A stretch of DNA of 64,000 bases. Source: Bin80 sp965215475. GTDB taxonomy: Bacteria > Bacteroidota > Rhodothermia > Rhodothermales > Bin80. The position numbers and the translations under genes were made by a program. The notes beneath the pieces are model-generated. The model worked only from the letters and a program-made list of their open reading frames with translations, did no database searches and had not been told where the DNA came from. Shown piece by piece: positions 36,047-44,051 of this stretch; positions within the stretch are counted from its first letter, which is position 1, and each line of letters begins with the position of its first letter. The stretch covers positions 1,240,001-1,304,000 of the forward strand of contig OZ244061.1 in NCBI GenBank assembly GCA_965215475.1, given 5' to 3'.

Positions 36047-37270
36047 TTAGCTACTGATCGATCCATTTGACGGCTCATAGGAGTTCCTGACCGAAACGCT
36101 CCTCCACGTCCAGTAGCCCCAATCCCGGAGGCCAAGATGTTTGCAGATGCGGTTCAGGTCTGCATAGCCACAGGCTACACACTTGAACTTGCTTTGCGTC
36201 AACCGATTCTCCTTTGCTACGTGTCCGCACTTTGAACATCGCTGACTCGTGTACTTTGGATCCACCGTGATGACCTTACTGAATTTGTACTCGCAGTAGG
36301 TATGGAACCGGCCATGGGACGCATTCCGCATTACCCGGTTCAGTCCTGCCTTTGCCTTCATATTCTTGCCCGAGGGTTCGACGGTCCCTTTTGCCGACCT
36401 TGTCATATTCCTGAGCTTCAGATCTTCACGCACCAGGACCTCCGCCCGATTTGCCAAAACCCTGCTATTGTGATGATCCCGATTCTTTCGTGAATGCTTC
36501 CGTTTCCACTTCGCGATCTTGCGACTGGTTACCTTCGATCGCTTCGAACCTCTCTGTTGCCGGGCCAGCTTCCGCTGATACCGCTTGATTCGGATCTCCT
36601 TTTTGTTCGGCTTCTCAATCGGAAGCATTCCCCGTTCATTTGCTGTATCCGTCCAAGCCACGTTGTAGGTATTCAGATCTACGCCGACGGTAATCCCGTT
36701 CAAAACTTTCTTCTGTGTTGGAATCTTGTACATGACGCTCATTCTCCAATACCGCCCTACCTTCTTGACCGTGATCTCAATCGGTTCACGGTCAAGGTAT
36801 GGATCGCCTCCCTTGCGCCGGAACTTCATCCAACCAATCTTTTGGATGTGTACATTATCGCCTTCAATTTTGAACGCTTCCTGAGTCGCGGTAAAGGAAT
36901 CCATGTGCGCGCTCCTTGAATGAAATCGGGGATGACCTCGCTGCCCCTTGAAGAATCCATTCCACGCATCTGCCTGATATTTCAAGGCATGTCGGACAAT
37001 CTTATAGGAATACTGGTCTAGCCATTCTGTGGATTGACGAAATTTGGTAAACCGCTTCCCCAGAGAAAAAAACGAGACCGAAGGCTTTGGCTGATCTGTA
37101 TCTCGAACCGCGTCGTATTCTTTCTGACACTCGGCAAGAATGGCATTCCACGCAAACCGGCACGCCCCCGCGAGTTTCTTTGCCTTACCCTGTGTCCCTG
37201 GACATAGACGATATTCCACGCCCCGGTAGGAACTACCTTGCGCGTTCTTGTTTGAATCCTTTACAGGCAT
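36047..37270 (-). pseudogene. tnpB: TnpB, frameshifted in the C-terminal zinc-finger/RuvC-III region
   Basis: 407-residue reading, clearly homologous to the copy at 5 kb. RuvC-I Asp (GVDLNTYNVAW), RuvC-II Glu (VREDLKLRNMT) and the zinc-finger cysteines (CSKCGHV, FKCVACGY) are present. After ADLN an extra G near 36151 (plus strand) shifts the frame; in the other frame the expected NASANILASGIGA, RGGAF, TPMSRQMD and SVAK-stop can be read. Three residues are also missing just before the RuvC-III Asp compared with copy 1. Probably inactive. Confidence 0.85.
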
Positions 37271-37299
37271 GGTATCAGTCTAGGTGATATTATGACAAG

Positions 37300-37330
37300 C
37301 AATCAGTCGAGTTGGGTGCTCGGCTGATTG
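37300..37330 (-). other. 12-bp hairpin upstream of tnpB, element 2
   Basis: Arms CAATCAGTCGAG and CTCGGCTGATTG with a 7-nt loop; 11 of 12 positions are Watson-Crick and one is G-T. The outer CAAT/ATTG and flanks agree with element 1, while the eight inner pairs differ between the copies and change in a compensated way, so the structure is under selection rather than the sequence. Confidence 0.75.
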
Positions 37331-37390
37331 TGTCTGTATATCCCACCACCTTATCAAAGTTCCACATCATTTTGTTACTTTATAATTCCC

Positions 37391-37772
37391 TGACGTATCA
37401 TCTCTCTATCCTCGTTTCAAGCGTGTCATACATGTTTTTTTCGTATAGATACGAAAAAATGCCATGCAATACATCAAAATAGGGAGATTCTATCTCAAAT
37501 AGATCCGGTCGAATATTGAAATCAGTGTTAGGATGTACAAGAATTCAGCCGGTCTAAATCGAGTTGAACACAAATCGGCTACCGGTGAAACTACGGAAAC
37601 GAAACCTTGGGTTTCAGCCAATCTCGCGTAAATGCTCCAGCGCCAGAGATTGTGTCTAGATGATCTAATGAGGGTTTTGGGATAGAATACTCTAAATAAT
37701 AACAACACATGCGGGGAACTATCATATTTCAGTCGGGTTCACTGCCCTTGATTCGCAATATTTGATTCTGTT
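37391..37772. other. Non-coding stretch with an AT-rich palindrome
   Basis: No gene is supported. It holds the original upstream region of the sugar dehydrogenase (GAGGAT ribosome site and ATG at 37399-37401, minus strand) and an 11-bp-arm palindrome at 37436-37459 (TTTTTTCGTAT, AG, ATACGAAAAAA), which could act as a bidirectional terminator. Confidence 0.45.
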
Positions 37773-38270
37773 ATGGAAGTGTCTACGCTTGATCTTTACA
37801 TTGCCTCAGGAACTTCGGTTTTTTTGATCATTGGGTCCTTGATCAGTATTGTTTCACTGTCATCCCGGAGGCTTGCCCGCTCCATCGAACAAACGAATAT
37901 TAGAATTGACAGGACGGAGACTAGACTTACCGCTTCCATTGACGAAGCTAAAACCAGTCTTAACGGTAGGATTGACGAAGTTAAAACCAGTCTTAACGGT
38001 AGGATTGACGAAGTTAAAACCAGTCTTAACGGTAGGATTGACGAAGTTAAAACCAGTCTTAACAGAGTTGAGGCTAGGCTTACTGCTTCCATAGAAAAAG
38101 TTGAAGCGGAGCAGAAAATAATGAATGCTCAAGTTGTCGACTTGTCCCGTAAGGTATACATACTGAATGGACAAGTTCAAGGACTCGTGGTTCATGTACG
38201 TGGCAGAGAAGGAATCCTAATGCAAGAAGAGGTTCAGCCATCGCCTACCCCACCTATATCTGCTCCGTGA
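37773..38270 (+). CDS. Membrane-anchored coiled-coil protein
   Basis: 165 residues. One N-terminal membrane segment (LYIASGTSVFLIIGSLISIVSL), then a long heptad-rich coiled coil with four repeats of an 11-residue unit (GRIDEVKTSLN), and a Pro-rich tail (EEVQPSPTPPISAP). It is similar in style to small DUF1640-like or methyl-accepting-type coiled-coil proteins; no enzymatic domain. Repeat copy number can change in frame. Function unknown. Confidence 0.6.
   Translation: MEVSTLDLYIASGTSVFLIIGSLISIVSLSSRRLARSIEQTNIRIDRTETRLTASIDEAKTSLNGRIDEVKTSLNGRIDEVKTSLNGRIDEVKTSLNRVEARLTASIEKVEAEQKIMNAQVVDLSRKVYILNGQVQGLVVHVRGREGILMQEEVQPSPTPPISAP
37941..38072 (+). repeat. 33-bp in-frame tandem repeat, four copies
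   Basis: Units at 37941, 37974, 38007 and 38040, each beginning GACGAAG(T/C)TAAAACC. The second and third are identical; the fourth diverges after AGTCTTAAC. They encode an 11-residue heptad-compatible coiled-coil unit. Confidence 0.9.
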
Positions 38271-39072
38271 CCAAACCGCCCAATTTAAAACGCGTCTGAA
38301 CTGCAACGATACCATACCCCGAGTGAACTCGTTGTGGCACCGGAAAATATGTTCCAGCTAAGGATAAGGGTGTTGAGGTTGAGCCATGTTCTTTACCTCC
38401 ATATATTTATGTGGTATACGGAAATTCATGATAAAGTGGGCGGTATAGACAAAAATGCACCCTGCTCCACTTGACTACATATCATATCAATATCAATGAA
38501 TCCGTCTCCGACAGAATGTGATCATTACGGATTCCGTGGGGATTAACCAAAGCTCTATCGCCTGTGAATGGATACATAAAACCTGTCTCATAGACTTCAA
38601 CTTTCGCCATACCCGACTCTCTTGGTTCTTATAATCACCTACAGATAGCCAAAGAAAAAGTTGGGAATTCGCTCAAAAGTTCGTATCTCATGATCATGAA
38701 ACAACTCGCTATGGGTCTCCTGATCTTGGACGATTGGAGGCTTCATTCCATCCAAAAGTGAGATCTGATGAAGGCCCCTAATGATCACTACACAGTACGA
38801 TCATCCATTACGCCTGTTAGCTGTATAGTGGGAAAAATTCAACTTTGCCATCTTTTGAGTAGATTATCTGTATCCATACGGCGGCCCAAGAAGAGAGGTA
38901 TATTCTGCTACCTCAACACTGGAAAACTACACAGGATACAGCACTTCCCCAAGCTGCATAGATCTCACGGCAGAGATGCAATCCATCGCCCATCCTACTG
39001 CACCAGACCATGAGCTGCAGGATCGCTTAGGCGCTGGGGATATGGGATTTTCGTATGGATACTTTTTTGCCG
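38271..39072. other. 800-bp stretch without a firm gene
   Basis: No long frame on either strand. On the minus strand a 42-codon frame (38610 to 38482) reads MAKVEVYETGFMYPFTGDRA, and a strong ribosome site (GGAGGTAAAGAAC) near 38385 precedes ATG and a nine-codon frame MAQPQHPYP. These may be relics of one decayed gene or real short genes; I cannot decide. The right end is the tRNA-Arg gene. Confidence 0.35.
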
Positions 39073-39148
<76 letters not shown>

Positions 39149-39200
39149 TACAATCTCCCCTTGCTACCCTGACATTATAAAGCTGTTCCAGTAAAAGCTT

Positions 39201-40241
39201 GTGCAGAATTCAACATTTGACATCATTATTGCCGGTGCTGGATTAGGTGGCACTTGTGCAGCACTGTATTTGTGTAACTTAAATAAGGTAGCACTCCTCT
39301 CTGGAACTGCTCCGGCAGCCTCTACCATCGCCGCCGGACTAGTCAATCCGTATGCTGGGCAGCGAATGGGAGGGTTCTGGAATGCAGATGTTGCATATGA
39401 AGATTTTCTGCATACCCTACGCCATGCAGATGCATGTGACACCTATAACCCATGCGGCATTCTTCGCCCCGCTCTCAACGAAACTCAAGCTTCGCTTTTT
39501 CGAGGAATATCCCTAGAAAACCCTAACTCATTCACTTGGCTTTCGCCGGACCATATGGATGCGATCTATCCCTTTATCACGGCTCCGTTTGGTGCCGTAA
39601 TTACAAAGGGAGGTGTAGCAAATATACCGCAAATGCTAGACCGTTTGCTCGCATCATTACTCCCCCACTGCATGATCCTCCATGATAACCTTGTCGATTG
39701 GGAAGACCATGGTTCGGAAGTCACTCTAATCATGGACTCGGATAGATCCCTGAGAACAAAAAAATTGCTTCTCGCACTGGGTTCTGGGTATTCATCCATC
39801 CCAAAACTGAATAACCTGAACCTTCATTGTACCAAGGGACAACTAGTACACGTATCCTCGTCAATCGAGATCTCACTTCCCGTCAGCGGGTATGGCTACG
39901 CCGTTCCCATCAAGGATCGACTGATTCTCGGAACTACCTATGAACATGCACCGCAAGATATGGACCCGAACAAAAAGGGAATTGCAAAAATTCTTGCTCT
40001 GACCCAACAAATGATTCCCTCTGTGGCATCCGCAAAAATCCTACGTGCATCGGCTGGGATTCGGGTTGGAGTTCCTGGGACCAGGCTTCCCATGGTCGGT
40101 CCACTCACCCGCAATGTCTGGATGCTGACAGGGCTGGGATCAAAGGGCGTATTGTTTGGATCATATATTGGACGAAATATTGAAAATTGGATGGCGAACC
40201 CTTCAAGTCTACCGAACGAACTCTGTCTATCGAAGAATTAA
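39201..40241 (+). CDS. FAD-dependent oxidoreductase, D-amino-acid oxidase (DAO) family
   Basis: 346 residues, GTG start at 39201. N-terminal dinucleotide-binding motif (DIIIAGAGLGGTCAALYL) followed by STIAAGLVNPYAGQRM, where DAO-family proteins bind FAD. The C-terminal part has the second FAD contact region (ASAGIRVGVPGTRLPMVGP and GLGSKGVLFGSYIG). It resembles the oxidase half of tRNA mnm5s2U-synthesis MnmC or glycine-oxidase types; the substrate cannot be assigned. It lies just downstream of, and divergent from, the tRNA. Confidence 0.75.
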   Translation: MQNSTFDIIIAGAGLGGTCAALYLCNLNKVALLSGTAPAASTIAAGLVNPYAGQRMGGFWNADVAYEDFLHTLRHADACDTYNPCGILRPALNETQASLFRGISLENPNSFTWLSPDHMDAIYPFITAPFGAVITKGGVANIPQMLDRLLASLLPHCMILHDNLVDWEDHGSEVTLIMDSDRSLRTKKLLLALGSGYSSIPKLNNLNLHCTKGQLVHVSSSIEISLPVSGYGYAVPIKDRLILGTTYEHAPQDMDPNKKGIAKILALTQQMIPSVASAKILRASAGIRVGVPGTRLPMVGPLTRNVWMLTGLGSKGVLFGSYIGRNIENWMANPSSLPNELCLSKN

Positions 40242-40324
40242 TCCATTTGAAGCGTAAAACCTTCTTGTGAGTGATTTTGTCACTCTCTGTACCTTAAATT
40301 TGAACCTAATCAACTTTCTTACCG

Positions 40325-41404
40325 ATGGCCGAAGTGCTGAACAAGAACATCGCTGATATCCTTGAGGATTCAGCAGAAAATCTTTTAACACACACGTGTA
40401 CCACGATCCCCCATGAGAGTCTGCATCTACCAGGTCCAGACTTTGTTGACCATGTCTGGGCAGGCTCAGACCGGAACCCTCGCGTACTCCGTTCACTGCA
40501 TACTCTATTTAACTCTGGGCGCTTGGCTGGGACGGGGTATGTATCAATTCTTCCCGTCGACCAAGGAATTGAGCATTCCGCCGGTGCCTCCTTCGCAAAG
40601 AATCCAATGTATTTTGACCCCGAGAATATTGTCCGACTAGCGATGGAAGGGGGATGCAATGGGATTGCTTCGACCTACGGAGTCCTGGGAGCCGTCGCAC
40701 GCAAATATGCGCATAAGATTCCTTTCCTTCTCAAATTCAACCACAACGAATTACTGAGTTATCCCAATTCCCACGATCAGATTCCTTTTGCAAGTATTCA
40801 GAATGCATGGGATATGGGGTGCATTGGGGTTGGGGCTACCATTTATTTTGGATCTGAGGGATCTAACCGGCAATTGCAGGAAGTGACCGAGGCCTTTTCC
40901 TTTGCACATGAACTTGGAATGCTGACCATTCTGTGGTGTTATGTGCGTAACGGTGCTTTCAAGATTGATGGCGTGAACCACGAAGCATCTGCCGACCTTA
41001 CCGGTCAGGCGAATCACCTAGGAGTGACCATTGAAGCCGATATTATTAAGCAAAAACAACCTACTTCAAATGGAGGATACGCTGCATTGAATTATGGAAG
41101 TTCCAGCTACGGCAAATTCGATGAACGTATCTATACAAATCTGGCCAGTGATCATCCAATTGATCTTACCCGCTACCAAGTCGCCAATTGCTATATGGGA
41201 CGTTGTGGATTAATCAATTCAGGCGGTGCATCTGGATCAAACGATTTGCAGCAGGCCGTCAAGACGGCCGTGATCAATAAACGTGCGGGAGGCATGGGGT
41301 TGATTTCTGGTCGCAAAGCGTTCCAGCGACCAATGAACGATGGGGTTGATATTCTGACTGCAATTCAGAATGTCTATCTTGATTCCTCCGTCACGGTCGC
41401 ATAG
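40325..41404 (+). CDS. fbaB: Fructose-bisphosphate aldolase, class I (DhnA/FbaB type)
   Basis: 359 residues. It opens with the class I bacterial/archaeal pattern (SILPVDQGIEHSAGASFAKNP, the catalytic-region Asp), followed by PFLLKFNHNELL. The Schiff-base lysine is expected in the later ADIIKQKQP strand. The C-terminus reads GRKAFQRPMNDGVDILTAIQNVY, the phosphate-binding and end region. Interconverts fructose 1,6-bisphosphate with triose phosphates. Confidence 0.9.
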   Translation: MAEVLNKNIADILEDSAENLLTHTCTTIPHESLHLPGPDFVDHVWAGSDRNPRVLRSLHTLFNSGRLAGTGYVSILPVDQGIEHSAGASFAKNPMYFDPENIVRLAMEGGCNGIASTYGVLGAVARKYAHKIPFLLKFNHNELLSYPNSHDQIPFASIQNAWDMGCIGVGATIYFGSEGSNRQLQEVTEAFSFAHELGMLTILWCYVRNGAFKIDGVNHEASADLTGQANHLGVTIEADIIKQKQPTSNGGYAALNYGSSSYGKFDERIYTNLASDHPIDLTRYQVANCYMGRCGLINSGGASGSNDLQQAVKTAVINKRAGGMGLISGRKAFQRPMNDGVDILTAIQNVYLDSSVTVA

Positions 41405-41649
41405 CGATCCTCCATTCATTGAACCGATGTCTCTCCTCCTATGTAGACATAAGAAGTAGCTTGGGGCCTGTGGTCATTTCATTGCTTTCATTCTGGCACT
41501 CATTCCAATTCTCATCAATGATTCTCCATCTGTTTTCCCAACCAAAAGTGAGATATCTTTGATGGGGATTCTTCCCAACGTATTCCCGTAACAGACTTTA
41601 GATCGAAAATGATCTTCACTTCCGCTCATTGCTTGTTCCCAAAAATCAT
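41405..41649. other. Gap upstream of the ATPase, with a doubtful minus-strand frame
   Basis: On the minus strand 41629-41474 is a 51-codon open frame with ATG start (MSGSEDHFRSKVCYGNTLGR). It overlaps no gene but has no recognisable family and no clear ribosome site. It may be chance or the end of a lost gene. Confidence 0.25.
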
Positions 41650-43416
41650 ATGGAGGATCTAAAGTATACATCGGAATTTGACCAGTATACCGCTCATTAC
41701 CCCGAGTGGGCCCGAATACTGGCACGTAAATATTTCACCAAGACGCTCCTCCAGTTTATCCTCCACGGTAACGTCCGCGATCTGGTACGACATGAAGACC
41801 CCGAATCCGGCAAAGTAGATTATGTCGGATTGACCCACTTTCTGGTACATGAGCTCTTTGCCGCCCGAGATATTGTGGTCCTTTACGATCGAGCAGCTGG
41901 AATTCATTTCCTTGACACGGAAACCCAAAAAGACTTCAATCGCGCAGTTTCAGGACACGATAGCTTATTCGGAACCGAATTCGGCAAAAAACGACCCCGA
42001 AATCCATCACAAGTTCTCTCCATCCTCGACAACTACTTCCGGCTACGCTTAAGTTCTCGAAAAAGGATTGCCTGTATTATTGACTATGCCGAAACCATTA
42101 TTCCAATGGCCGAAGCATCTATGTATTCAGCGGAAGATCGAAGTGCACTCGTGAATCTGCAACGATGGGCTCATGATCCAATGTTTTTGGAGCATGACTT
42201 TACGATCTGTTTGATTACAGAAAATCTAAGTGATCTCAATCAGCAACATGTACAGAGTCCCTGGACTGCCGAGATAAATATTCCACTCCCTGAAAAAGAT
42301 GATCGCTTTGCATTTGCCGGATGGCTGACGAAGGATTCAACCTCCCTCTTTGAAGAGTACTCTGACCTGGGGGTAGAAGAATTTTCACAAAACACCCCCG
42401 GTCTTGGATATACTCAAATCCAGACGATCCTTGCCGATACACTGGAAAATAAAACCTACCTTAGTTTTGATCACCTATCCAAACTCAAAAAATCCTTGAT
42501 TGAAGAATCTGCATTTGGGATGCTTGAATTCGTCGAGTCAAATAGTGGGCTGAATGATGTAGCTGGGCACGATGAAGCAAAAACTCATCTTCGCCAAGCA
42601 GCCTCTGCATTACAAAAAGGACTGCATGAAGTTATGCCCATGGGGTACTTGGTCAGTGGACCGGTAGGGACCGGAAAAACTTTTATGATCACATGCTTTG
42701 CCAACGACATTGGGATCCCAATGGTGAAGCTAAAGAACTTTCGCTCACAGTGGCAGGGGCAGACGGAGGGGAATCTGGAACGGATCTTGAATCTTCTGGA
42801 AGCCATGCCTCCGGTTGCAGTGATGATTGACGAAGCAGATGCGGCATTGGGCAATCGGGATGCAGAGGGAGATTCCGGGGTTTCGAAGCGTGTATTTGGA
42901 CAAATTGCCTCCTTTATGAGTAAGCCAGAACATCGCGGACGAATCATCTTTTTCCTAATCACTGCACGTCCAGACCTGATGCCCGTAGATCTCAAGCGCC
43001 AAGGACGAGCAGAAGAGCATATTGCACTCTTCTACCCCTTTACCCAGAAAGATCGTCTCGAACTGCTACGTGTCATGATGCGCAGAACTAAGATTGATCT
43101 TCCTGAGGAAGCAGTCCCCAAAGCTCTGTTGAATGGAAAGACCATCTATAGTGGAGCAGATATGGAAGCTCTTTTGACCCGTGCAAAATTCCATGCAACG
43201 GCAATTCATGGAGATCCTAGTGCAGTTACAGCGGAAATTCTTGCGGCGGTGGTTGAAGATTTTGTCCCCCCAGAAAATAGTCAGGAAAAAGAACTGCAAG
43301 CCTTGGTCGCAGTTCTGGAAAGCACAAGCAAAGAAGCTCTTCCCGAAATCTATCGATCTATGGATCGTGCAAAAGTTGCGCAACGTGTAACCAGATTGAA
43401 ATTGGATCTCACGTAA
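41650..43416 (+). CDS. Tandem-AAA ATPase, first module inactive (Ycf46-like layout)
   Basis: 588 residues from ATG 41650. The C-terminal AAA+ module is complete: Walker A GPVGTGKT, Walker B VAVMIDEADAAL, sensor 1 in FFLITARPDLMP, arginine-finger region at RQGRAEEH. The N-terminal 300 residues look like a second AAA fold without Walker A: a hydrophobic strand ending in Asp (RKRIACIIDYAE), then ICLITENLSDLN and INIPLPEKDDR. This two-module layout, with a dead first copy, recalls the Ycf46 family. It is soluble. Function unknown; no obvious operon partner because 635 bp separate it from the methyltransferase. Confidence 0.75.
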   Translation: MEDLKYTSEFDQYTAHYPEWARILARKYFTKTLLQFILHGNVRDLVRHEDPESGKVDYVGLTHFLVHELFAARDIVVLYDRAAGIHFLDTETQKDFNRAVSGHDSLFGTEFGKKRPRNPSQVLSILDNYFRLRLSSRKRIACIIDYAETIIPMAEASMYSAEDRSALVNLQRWAHDPMFLEHDFTICLITENLSDLNQQHVQSPWTAEINIPLPEKDDRFAFAGWLTKDSTSLFEEYSDLGVEEFSQNTPGLGYTQIQTILADTLENKTYLSFDHLSKLKKSLIEESAFGMLEFVESNSGLNDVAGHDEAKTHLRQAASALQKGLHEVMPMGYLVSGPVGTGKTFMITCFANDIGIPMVKLKNFRSQWQGQTEGNLERILNLLEAMPPVAVMIDEADAALGNRDAEGDSGVSKRVFGQIASFMSKPEHRGRIIFFLITARPDLMPVDLKRQGRAEEHIALFYPFTQKDRLELLRVMMRRTKIDLPEEAVPKALLNGKTIYSGADMEALLTRAKFHATAIHGDPSAVTAEILAAVVEDFVPPENSQEKELQALVAVLESTSKEALPEIYRSMDRAKVAQRVTRLKLDLT

Positions 43417-44051
43417 ATTATGCTCGATCCATAAGGGAATCGTTTAAGGTTTCACACACATCTCCTTTAGTCTTCAAAAACTGTGAAATTTTTGAGAGGC
43501 GCGTTCTGCACCATTATTTAGGTCCAATGAAAAAAATCATAGGACCAGAGCGATGAAACATCTGACGGTTCATGCCTTGTCCAAACTTCGGATGTAACCG
43601 TTTTGGAGAATTGAACCGGGAACGATGCGAGATCGTGGGCGACTTAAACGGGCGGCCATTGCAGAAGAGGCCGAGAACTCGGCGGAGCGAGTTTGGGAGA
43701 GGGAGTAGACCTGTCGTGCAATGGAATTGCTCCCGAATCGGCGGGCACATCAGAGTTGATCTGTCTGGTTTCTTTCTCAGCGCGCGAGCACTCCTGAAGC
43801 ATCCTTCCTCCATTTTTCCCGGCTCAGACTGCCATTGTTGACAGGAATCTACGCTCTTTCTACTGTCGACTTCATTTCGGCAGAAAGTTTGGGCTTGACA
43901 ATGATCAGGGATCCGGCAGAGCGTCTCTCCGTGCCGGAATCCTCTAGATGGGATGCATCCCAATCGGAGGAACCCGAAGATCCCTCTGCAGTACAGTCAT
44001 TTCTGTTACTCTGACTGCTTGGATCACCACAATTCCCCGCGGAATTTGAGG
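43417..44051. other. Gap between ATPase and methyltransferase
   Basis: No confident gene. A 27-codon plus-strand frame at 43625 (MRDRGRLKRAAIAEEAENSA) ends in TAG and is followed by more open sequence, perhaps a relic. A short MKKIIGPER frame lies at about 43527. Both strands have stretches that stay open only because of composition. The right part should contain the promoter of the next gene. Confidence 0.35.

Larger units (their letters stand above)
36018..37390 (-). mobile_element. TnpB transposon 2, decayed ends
   Basis: 1373 bp. The end at 36018-36041 matches the element 1 terminal repeat at 21 of 24 positions. The other end, near 37373-37390, keeps TATAATTCCC but has lost about five bases of the inner part. 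Flanks are ATACATAA (reverse of 36010-36017) and ATACGTCA (reverse of 37391-37398), 6 of 8 identical, an aged 8-bp target duplication. Same gene content and upstream hairpin as element 1. Confidence 0.7.

Noticed and set aside
37941..38072. Short regular repeats resembling a CRISPR array
   Set aside because: Units are contiguous without spacers, in frame, and inside an open coding sequence.
41474..41725. 83-codon minus-strand frame overlapping the ATPase start
   Set aside because: Its upstream third overlaps the strong ATPase coding start; no family and no ribosome site.
43514..43963. 149-codon minus-strand frame upstream of the methyltransferase
   Set aside because: Composition is Arg/Pro/Cys-rich with no motif, and no ribosome site was seen; looks like a chance open frame.
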